Shown here piece by piece: positions 55,601 to 64,000 of a stretch of 64,000 nt of DNA. This DNA comes from Phoenix dactylifera (lineage: Eukaryota; Streptophyta; Magnoliopsida; Arecales; Arecaceae): contig NW_024067777.1 of assembly GCF_009389715.1 (NCBI RefSeq), positions 434,001 through 498,000 on the forward strand, given 5' to 3'. Positions within the stretch are counted from its first letter, which is position 1. Every line of letters starts with the position of its first letter. Under the pieces are notes generated by a model that searched no databases, was not told where the DNA came from, and saw nothing but the letters and a program-made list of their open reading frames with translations. A program made the translations under genes and the position numbers.

Positions 55601-58600
55601 AAGAGATGAAAAATCTAAGCAAAAGCAAGTACTCCAATCTTAAGGAAAAGCAAAACAAGCATAATATATTCGGCATATTTGGAAGTGATAAAATCCATAA
55701 TTAATTACACTTAAACAGGGAGAGTATGAAGTGAACATTTTAACCTTTCTATATTGCTCATCATAGGGATGGTGCCAATGGGGAGGCTAGTGGTAGTATC
55801 CGGCACTATTTGACCCAACTATTCGGTGTAGGGCATATTAGGGACGGCACAAGAGGGAGGCTAGTGGTAGTACCTCGTGCCCCTTCCCAACTCCACCGGA
55901 TAGGGAGCAAATAGAGTATAGAGCATAAGAAAGTTATAAATGAAAAACAAAGAAAATGAAAGTAGAATTAAGTCAAATTTTTAATCACTTGAAAACACAC
56001 TTTAAGGATGAAATCATTGCAAGATTATATTTAAATAGGGGGAGTTTATTTGAAAAGAATTGATTTTGATCCTTGACATTCTTGTTCTTAGTATTTTAAT
56101 GCATGACTTAACACATGGTATATTTTGCATATGGTATGATGTCTTGATTTATGGATTCTCAATATTTTGTAATGTTTCATACTTGGACAATTTGATTGAA
56201 TGTTTGAATTGCTACATAACATCTTTTGTTTAGTTTTATTGAAAAGAAATTTCAGATTTATCATTCACAATCATTGTTAAAATCTGAAAGCTAAATAAAA
56301 TTGTAGAAAGGAGAAGAGAAGAACATCTCTATTTAGGGAAAATAAATTGATATTGATCTATCTTTCTACTTGCCTAACTTTGATACATAATGTCCTAATA
56401 CTTGTTAAAATATCCTTTATTTTGTATCGAAACTCAAAATTAAACACAAAGATTCTGAAAGTGCTTTAATGTTATTGAAATATGTATTTTTCAATCGTAA
56501 CAATTTAAGATGAGCTACATTGTGAAAGATACATATCTCATATTATGACTTAGAAAGCTTCTATTGAAAATCCTATGTAATTCAGAATCCGATTTTGTAT
56601 AAAAGTTTAAACTCCATATGATTACTAAATAAAATGTTAATGTAAGAAAAACAGAATTTATTTTGATTGCTCCGATACGCATCCGAAACATATCATTTCT
56701 TACCTTCAAAGTATACTAATTTTGATTCAAATGATGTGTCTTACGATGATCTTGATTGCAAGTAAATATTTTTAAATATATGACTTTATTTTAATATTTA
56801 AAAAATTTATTGTGTCTCATGTATACATTGCTGAAAAAATATGATTAAGAAATTGAGTTCTATAAATATATATACCTCAATGATCATCTATATGTTTTTC
56901 TCCCCTACATTATTAAAAAACTTCCATCAATAGAGTGAATGATCTTAAAACTAGAAATATTTCAGCTCACTCAAATGATTCTAAAAGAAAGAAAATGTAA
57001 ATGCGGTTGAAAGAAACTAAGCTTCTAATGAATCATTTTCTGATTGATATTTCTATACATTTTCACTAAGATTAAGAGAAAGCATAACTTGTTCGTAAAG
57101 GATTAGAAAGAGTAATTACTACAAATTTTGGAATAATACTAGATTACTCTACATTCTCGATATTACAGGATTTCAGTGTTATTCATGTTTATCACTATAA
57201 TCTGAAATTCAACAATTTAAAATGATTAAAGAAGAATGCATCTTTTGAGGGGGAGCTTTAGATATTCAGTATCCTATCCCAAAGACACTTTATTTTGATG
57301 CATGCTTTGAATTTTATGGATTGATTTTGATGAACCTCCTTATATTGCAAGACATGCTTTAATTACCTTAAGATGAGTTCTATAAAGGTTGTCTTATCTC
57401 AAACCTTGAGTCTTATGAAAATAAGCTGAAACTTATAGAAAATATATTTTTGAGATTGGCAATTTTGTTGAACATTATCTTAGGATTCTAAACTCTTAAA
57501 TGGAATGATCAATTGAGGGGGAGAAAGAAAATTTCAGAAGGAGAGGTCTTATGGAACTTAATTACATGAATCTATAGGAGAGGGAAAGAATACTAAATGA
57601 AAAGTGATCCTAATACTCTCCAATATGTATCATCTGAAATTTAAATCTGAAAATCTTTATGATACACCTTGAGGCGTGTTATTTGGTTAGTATATCTTAT
57701 GCATCACTCATGAACCAAATTACAAATCTTAAGAGCCTCTAATTTAATAAAACAGGGGGAGAACAATGTATTAAATTTTCTTGAGTATCTCTTAGAAAAT
57801 CTATTTTGAACCTCACTAATGAGTTTTAATTGGCTTGCTCTTTAGAACTTCTATTTTGTGCCAATTCATTATTTTATGTATCAAATTGTGCTTATTTTCT
57901 AAAGGAATAAAAGAAAGTCTTTAAAAGAGCTCAAAGATGTATCAAAAATTGCATAAACTCATATTTTAGTATTTGTGCCCCCAATGCTCTTATTATCATA
58001 AAAGAACTTTGAAGTCATTAAGAATTAATGATCCAACATGATGATATGTTTTTCCAAATATATAAGTTTTGATCTTTTACTCTGAAAATTAATTAAATTG
58101 CTCTCATGTTGATAAAATACTTAATAGATTGGGCAAAAGGTCTTAAATGAACAAGCTTTCATACTTAGTGAAGAGAGGTTAGATTTCCACTCATATTTTT
58201 CCTTGACTATCATTTGTGGTACTTCTTGAATTAACCTAAGGAAGATTCCACCTACACTTGATTAGAAAACTATCTGTGGTATCAAATTAAAAAACCTCTT
58301 GAATTCACACTCGATGTGTTCTGCTCTGATCTGTGTACTTAATGTTTCACTATCTTTTTGATGTTGTCAAAAAGGGGGAGAAATATCTAAGTATATGCTA
58401 TATACTCAGAATGCTTTATTACTTTGAATTGAATACAAATCAGCTTAAAATTTAAATATGTTGATTGTGTTAAGCTGATTAAATCTAAAGCATTATCATG
58501 AAGTATGTTTTTAAATATATATGTTTTCTACTTCATGCAACTTAGCTATGTATTACTTCTAGAAATCAATATCTTTTATATTGCATATACTCCAAGTTTT

Positions 58601-58609
58601 GTCATCATC
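52647..58609 (+). pseudogene. Decayed pol and 3' region of Gag-only element, copy 2
   Basis: Remnants in pol order, each in changing frames. Protease CYLNNGCSRHV (about 52,700; the family has DSGCSRH). Reverse transcriptase DEIFA-stop-LEVKI (about 54,025), KAIYDLIQASRA-stop-Y (about 54,195-54,245), YINDIISGSTNEEL at about 54,325 where YVDD is expected, and NELTSSLKLQIKT at 54,400. RNase H linker KLY ... TASRPGCMLIM and ARHQSNFNES (about 54,570-54,690). A short frame NALYLKETNDLPSRKK near 55,018 and a double-hairpin island at 55,765-55,905 are shared with copy 1. The rest is AT-rich. Confidence 0.8.
55765..55905 (+). other. Two tandem hairpins with shared loop sequence
   Basis: Unit 1 has GGTGCC ... 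GGCAC and unit 2 has GGCAC ... GTGCC around the common segment GGGAGGCTAGTGGTAGTA. Both are followed by CCCAACT. Copy 1 of the element has the same island at 30,757-30,897 on the minus strand with one difference noticed. GC-richer than its surroundings. Confidence 0.6.
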
Positions 58610-58622
58610 AAAAAGGGGGAGA
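58610..58622 (+). other. Polypurine tract, copy 2
   Basis: AAAAAGGGGGAGA just before the 3' LTR, identical to the tract of copy 1. Primes plus-strand synthesis. Confidence 0.85.
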
Positions 58623-58623
58623 T

Positions 58624-60664
58624 TGATGACCCAAAGATTGATTCATAAATTGATTTTGATGATCACAAAACCTTGAAGTATAGATACTAATGCTTATGTT
58701 GCAAGGAGAAAGATATTTATTTTGCAAGGAACATAGCAAGTTGGGAGAACACAAGAAGGCCTCCAAAGCTCTCAAGTTGGAAGAAAGCTACAATTTATTG
58801 GCCCAAAGTTTAAAGTTCAAAGGATTCAAATTGGAGGAGTAAATCAAAAGAAAAATTCAAAAGAACAGTCTTCGAGTCGACTCCAGTGGAATTCGAGTCG
58901 ACTCCGGAGAAGTATGAGTCGACTCCGGAGAAGTATGAGTCGACTCCTAGGAGTCACAGGCAGAAAAGTCAGAGAGCAGTTTTCGGGTCTGAGATTCGAG
59001 TCGACTCCAGTGGAACGCGAGTCGACTCCGATGGTTGGTAGGTCGACTCCAAAGAAAGCAAGAGTCGACTCTCAGCGGAACACAAGGAAAAAGTCAGAGA
59101 GCATTTTTGGGACTCTGAGATTCGAGTCGACTCCCGCATTGCACGAGTCGACTCCGAGACTCCGCGACCATCAACAGACAGAAAACCAAGTTACTGCCTC
59201 TGAGATTCGAGTCGACTCCCAGACAGTTCGAGTCGACTCCAAGGCAGCGCGACCCCAAAAATGCAGAGGATCAGTTTTCGGGCTCTGAGAGCCGAGTCGA
59301 CTCCAAGAGAATCCGAGTCGACTCGAGGAAGAAAATCAGAAAGTATGTCCTCTGGATTCATGGGATGAGCCGACTCCGAAGATGCCAAGTCAGCTCCAGA
59401 TGTTGGCGAGTCGACTCCGGGTTAAGTCGAGTCGACTCCCAGTCAAGGCATGCACTTTAATTCAAATTTGGAACAGTAGCCGAGTCGTCTCCAGTAAAGC
59501 ACGAGCCGACTCCTGCAACAGGCGAGTCGACTCCTGATCGCGCGAGTCGACTCCGATCCCAACGGTAACATTGTCAGGAAATGCAGACTGTGTCCAACGG
59601 CTCTTTTTCTTGTCTCTAACGGCTATATTCTTGTTTCCACGCCATCTAAAGCTATAAAATCAAGAGAAGAGCTAGGGGAGAAGGTATGGAAGTGGGAGAG
59701 AACTTTTAGGGAAGAGATTCCAAACAGATTACAAGGGAAATCTCCCAAAAGCACAAAAGGGCCATTAAAAGTGAAATAGAGGGAAGAAGAGCATCCAAGT
59801 GAATCCCAAAGCTTCCTCTCCATCCGTGTGCTGCCTCAGTGATCCTCCACTTCGTGCCAAATCAGAAGAGGGTCAAGTAAAGAAGAAGTCGAGCTCCTTC
59901 ATCTTCCAAACTCGTTTGAGGACTTCACTTTACTCTATTTGCTTATAGTGTTATATTTGCTTGTTTAAGAAGCTTTGATTTATCTTAAACTTTGTTATAA
60001 TATCTTGTAACTTGATTCAATCACGGGATTGAATCAAGGGGTAAAGGTTTGTTGGTGAGCCAAAGGGAAAACCAACGGTGTTAGGTTTGTTGGTGAGCCG
60101 AGGGTAAAACCAACGTGTAAGGGTTTGATTGTGAGCCCGGGAAAACAATCGGAGTGGTTCTAGTCGGTGAGCCTGGGAAAACCGACCGAGTTCGTTGTGC
60201 GCTCGTAAAACAACAAGTTGGGTTGTGAGCTTGTAAAACAACCGGCTGTAATCGTAGGATTATAGTGAAATTCCCAAGAGGTCTTGGGGAGTGGATGTAG
60301 GTGCTGGGGTGCACCGAACCACTATATTTTTGTTGTGTTTGTGATGCTCTTTGTTGACTGACCTCCTCACTCACTTACTTAGATATTAAGCTTGCTTAAC
60401 TCTTCTTCGTGCATCCTTTAGTTGCAAGCATAATCAATTTACTCAATCATTAAATTGAATAGCATACTAGGGCAAAATTAGACTAATCTTTTATTGAACC
60501 CACTGCTTAATAGTTGATTAGATTAGAATCATACTCTTGCTAAGGTTAAGCTTCACTAAGCATCCATACAACTTAGCATAATTAATCTAAAAGATTAGAA
60601 GTAGTTTAAAAGGTTTAAAAGACCCAATTCACCCCCCCCTCTTGGGTTGTCACCTTGGGCAACA
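58624..60664 (+). repeat. 3' LTR of Gag-only element, copy 2
   Basis: Co-linear with 49395-51438; palindrome array 58,874-59,553, hairpin array 60,011-60,244. Ends TTGGGCAACA followed by AGCCG. Confidence 0.95.
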
Positions 60665-61137
60665 AGCCGGAAATCAGCCATTTCCTCCAAGCATTCCAGC
60701 CATCCTGAGCTTCACCCGGATTCGTTCCAAGAAGAAATCCCATCGATTCCCAGCTCCAATCCCTGTGATTCAGCCTTCACCGCGATCCCAGCCAACTGCA
60801 TTCAACGAGCCGGTAACCCAGCTCCTTCCGGATCGGCACCCGTTTCGAGCTCCATCCCCATCGTCGCCCGAGATCCAGCCATTCTCCCAGCATCACGCCC
60901 TCCTCCTCTCTCGGGATCCATCACCGGCCTTCAGCGATCTATAAGAGCAAGATGAAGAAAAGGGAGAGGAGGGAGGGGGAGCTCGGTTCAACAGAAAAAA
61001 ACAGGGAGACCCCCTGTTTCAGTGAAAAGAAGAAGAAAGCCGAGAGGGAGATGAAGAAATAAAATAACAAAAAAGAGAAGAGAGAGAGGCTGGGAGCGGA
61101 AGGGAGTGAGGAGCAATTTTTTTTATGAAGATGGGAG
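60665..61137 (+). other. GC-rich sequence split by LTR element (right part), then purine-rich DNA
   Basis: Continues 49,020-49,394 after the target duplication. C-rich phrases such as GAGATCCAGCCATTCTCC resemble the left part. CTATAAGAG at about 60,939 is followed by purine-rich sequence (GAAAAGGGAGAGGAGGGAGG). GGGAG (61133-61137) directly before the next LTR is a candidate target duplicate whose partner would lie outside the window. Confidence 0.4.
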
Positions 61138-63486
61138 TGTTGGTAACCCGCCCATGCCGCTGATATTTCAAAAATTAAATCAGATGGCAGCGGAAGAGGC
61201 ATGTGCGGGATCGACGTTCATCGCATGAACTTGTTTCGAGACCTTTCGTAATTAGGTAAGAATTAAAACTTTTAAAAACTATTAGGAAGATCAAATCTTC
61301 ACCTTGCGCGGGTAGATGATCACCGCAAATCTGAATTCGTGGTTTTGGAAGAGGGTTCGCTTGAAGCCGTTCAAACGTCCGGCCTCTACGGGTATCCACA
61401 CGAAGCAGGATCCGATCCAAGCTCTCTATCTCACCGGGGTGCTAGCTCCCTTGCAGAGATAGCTTTGATGGCTGATGTCCTCTCTTTCAATCAACTCTTG
61501 ATTGCACTTGAGAGGAGGAAGAAGAAGGATGAAGATGGGAAGAAGATCAAAAGCCCCTGCAGCCTTCTTCTCTTTTCATGCGTTGGAGCCAAGGAAGAAG
61601 ACCAAGAGGAGGGAGACGCCTCCTCTTCTTTTCCCTTTGCTGATGGCGGCTGAACCAAGGGAGGAGAGGGAGAGGGTGGCCACGTGATGGAGAGGAGGGG
61701 GATTCCTATATCCATTAGGTCAGCCCCCAAGAGTCCTCCTTTTATAACATCTAGGGCTCCTACAAGTTAGGAGCCCTTGATGTATTACCAAGAGGGGCGC
61801 CGGCCCCTCTTGTTGCCGCACCAAGAGATCCAAGGAGGAGGGGCGTGAGCCCCTCCCTCTCATGTTGCCCTAATCCTCATCTAATGAGGATTGGGAGGCC
61901 CTAATGTGGTTTAGCCTTAATCCAATTAGGCTTAGCCCAAGGGTGAACCAATTTGGATCCAATCTAGGCTAGTCCTAATCCAATTAGGACTTGAATGAAC
62001 TGACTCAATTGAACTCTTCAATCCTAATCCAATTAGGAGTCATGTTGATTCATTAGATTAATAATTAATTTAGACTTAAGGAATCCTAATCCAATTAGGA
62101 TGTATTTAATTTTAGTCCTAATCCAATTAGGACTTTATTTGAATCCGAAGTCCTAATCCAATTAGAATTTCTAGGAATCCTACTCCAAGTAGGAATCCAA
62201 TTTTAATTCAAAATTTCTAATCTCATTAGGATTGTAGGAATCCTATTCTAAGTAGGAATTCCAGTCCTACCCCAACAAGGATTCCCAGTCCTAATCCAAT
62301 TAGGACTCTAGGAATCCTACCCGAAGTAGGATTTGTGTTTAAGTCCAATTAATTAATTTCCTTTGTTCCTTCTTCAACTTCTTATCAATCAAATTGATTA
62401 CTTGTGATTCCTAATCACGATTTCAACCATCGGATTGATCAATACTTCTAGTGTGTGTGACCCCATAGGTTCTATTCTGACTGGTAGTGAGATATATTGT
62501 GATCTCTATCTCAATATCATTGAAAACTCCTTTCAATGGGTTGGAACGATTCCAACTCAACTCGTTAGGGTTTATCGATCATTAAGATAATCCCTATGAG
62601 TCCCACCATCCACCAGTGACACCTAGCAGCATGTAGTGGCTACCCAGCAGAATGGAATGATGAACCTCTAGGTGCAGTTAACGTGTGATACAGTCCTACT
62701 ATCGTGGATCCCTACAGGACGGAGGTCATGGACAACTCGTCAAACCCCATCGTCTGTCATATGTCAAGATTTATTCGACTTGAGTTCGCTAATGGAAACT
62801 CTTTTTCCACTTTATATTACTGCCCTGGCCAAGGTCTTAGAACTCAGTCTAACAAATCACATAGGATCACTCCTCTTCTATCAAGGTCGATAGATTCCTT
62901 ATAGGTGCATACCCTACTCCTACAGTGAACTTACTGCAGCCAATCTACACTGCATGGACCCATATGGCTAGAGACCATGTATGTGTGCAGTCAAACTACA
63001 ATAACCTCACTGTGAGTAGCCGAAGCACCGCAGGTCAAAGGACCAGTCACACTACTGCAACATCAAGCAAGTCACTGACGAGTGGATAGACATCCAAGTG
63101 ACTTCTTGTCTTGGTCACGCTCAGTACCCTTGTTCTCTAACAAGCACCTGCACTATCACTTCAGTGTCCCTACACTGTGGACTCAAGTCTCGTCCATCCA
63201 GAAGGAAAGTGATCTGTGCACTGATCGGATCGATCACCGTCCTCGTGATGATCCATTGATCAGGAGCATTTAGAAATTAATCACCAATGATACATGGCTC
63301 AAATTCTCAACTCTTGAGAATATGTATCATCATCTTATTAATTTCTTGGACGATTCATAGACACATAAACAATATGAATGAAAAGATGCCTTTTATTTAT
63401 TCAATAATAAACAGTCAAGTACAAAATTATGTCCCTAGAATCAACAATGTGTCAGCCAAATTGGCTTCTAGGGCATACATCTAACA
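61138..63486 (-). repeat. 3' LTR of a copia element running out of the window
   Basis: On the minus strand it begins TGTTAGATGTATGCCC after the polypurine run GTGGGAGAT, and ends GGGTTACCAACA at 61138 (about 2.35 kb). The RNase H end of pol lies immediately upstream on the minus strand (63,501 onward), fixing this as the 3' LTR. The 5' LTR is beyond the right edge. Confidence 0.88.
61911..62335. repeat. Array of TCCTAATCCAATTAGGA palindromes inside the LTR
   Basis: About twelve inverted-repeat units with a three-base loop. Most are TCCTAAT-CCA-ATTAGGA; others keep pairing with changed bases (TCCTACT-CCA-AGTAGGA) or are partly mismatched (TCCTACC-CGA-AGTAGGA). Spacing is irregular, about 20-50 bases. 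Confidence 0.85.
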
Positions 63487-63500
63487 ATCTCCCACTTGCA

Positions 63501-64000
63501 CTAAAGCCAATTGGTCATATATCTTAGGCCCATCTTCTCAAGGTGGGCTTCAGTCTTTTGCTGACTCAGCTGCTTAGTGAATGGGTCTGCCACGTTATCT
63601 GCGGAATCTACTCTCTGCACCTCTACATCATAGTCGCGTATGAAATAGAAGCGCCGCTCTATGTGCTTGGATTTCTGATGAGACCATGGCTCCATAGCTA
63701 GTGCTATGGTGCCAATATTATCGCAGTAAAGTGTTATGGCATCTAATGACATTACACCTAACTCTGCAATTAACTTTTAATCAGAAGGTTTCCACTGCAC
63801 CCTTAGATACGGCTTAACATTCAGCTTCTAAGATAGAATCTATAATGATCGGTTGTTTGGAACTCTTCCAATTTACTGAACCACAATTGCACATATTCTG
63901 ATGTAGACTTTCTATCATCAATATGTGTGCATCCTTCTACCTTCAACTCTGATCTTCTCCCAAAGACCAAGAACATGTCCTTAGTTCTTCTCAAGTACTT
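63501..64000 (-). pseudogene. Copia RNase H end of pol, decayed and cut by window edge
   Basis: The minus strand at the right edge reads KYLRRTKDMFLVFG, then ELKVEGCTHIDDRKSTSEYV, with deletions relative to the family (the SDWAGD-like segment and the WKS-KQ segment are shortened or lost). Several stops follow, and then an open stretch LYCDNIGTIALAMEPWSHQK, SKHIERRFYFIRDYDVEVQR and VDSADNVADPFTKQLSQQK ending at the stop at 63501-63503. These are the conserved last motifs of plant copia RNase H. Only the C-terminal 80 residues are in one clean frame. Confidence 0.88.

Larger units (their letters stand above)
49395..60664 (+). mobile_element. 11.3-kb Gag-only LTR retrotransposon, copy 2
   Basis: LTRs 49395-51438 (2044 bp) and 58624-60664 (2041 bp) appear to differ only by three one-base deletions (near 49,612, 51,026 and 51,390 of the first). 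Target duplication AGCCG at 49390-49394 and 60665-60669. Primer site at 51441, gag frame, dead pol, and polypurine tract AAAAAGGGGGAGA before the 3' LTR. It is a sibling, in opposite orientation, of 26006-37258 and diverged from it in LTR length and gag. Confidence 0.95.

Noticed and set aside
1..64000. tRNA, rRNA or microRNA genes
   Set aside because: No cloverleaf with A and B boxes, no rRNA core sequence and no convincing microRNA precursor was found by reading; primer sites complementary to tRNA-Met are retrotransposon features.

Overview
This is a window of plant nuclear DNA, AT-rich and packed with nested transposable elements. The evidence is a DUF247 gene (a family known only from plants), En/Spm-type CACTA elements with TNP2 and Transposase_24 genes, Ty1/copia elements with initiator-Met primer sites, a BED-finger hAT transposase, and captured fragments of plant GAUT and pyridoxal kinase genes with normal GT-AG introns. 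I suspect a monocot with a large repeat fraction, but the species cannot be fixed from sequence alone. No rRNA, tRNA or prokaryotic feature was recognised.

Layout. 1-4.1 kb: intergenic DNA with a TA microsatellite, a 585-bp non-autonomous hAT element (8-bp target duplication) and two broken tandem relics of a DUF247 gene. 4.1-18.4 kb: a DUF247 gene whose reading frame would be complete (459 codons plus stop) except that a 12.9-kb copia retrotransposon sits in codon 92 (5-bp duplication CGAGC). Inside that copia integrase gene sits a 6.3-kb hAT element with a decayed transposase (8-bp duplication CTGAAAAC). 18.5-19.0 kb: a short LTR, primer site and gag start of a second, old copia element. 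That gag is cut by a 26.6-kb CACTA element (19,014-45,624; 3-bp duplication AAG) and resumes at 45,625.

The large CACTA element carries, on the minus strand, a TNP2 transposase gene and a Transposase_24 gene, each with few lesions, plus a captured piece of a galacturonosyltransferase (GAUT) gene. A second, 4.4-kb CACTA element lies in the GAUT intron and itself carries two exons of a pyridoxal kinase gene. A young 11.3-kb LTR element (26,006-37,258; duplication AATAT) is inserted just downstream of the Transposase_24 gene.

45.6-64 kb: gag remnant, a diverged repeat shared with the left end of the window, TA microsatellites, a possible small LTR, and GC-rich sequence split by a sibling of the young LTR element (49,395-60,664; duplication AGCCG). 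The window ends with the 3' LTR and RNase H end of another copia element reading leftward.

The two sibling LTR elements (about 2.1-kb LTRs) are the most interesting part. They encode a Gag-like protein but only a dead pol, with at least one reverse transcriptase stop codon shared by both, although each element's own LTRs are almost identical. They are therefore probably a non-autonomous family mobilised in trans. Their LTRs hold two ordered arrays: 10-bp GAGTCGACTC palindromes mostly at 21-bp spacing upstream of the TATA box, and downstream of it a row of small inverted repeats whose stems change in a compensated way while the loop stays constant. The palindrome module is also found in frame inside one gag gene as a seven-residue repeat.
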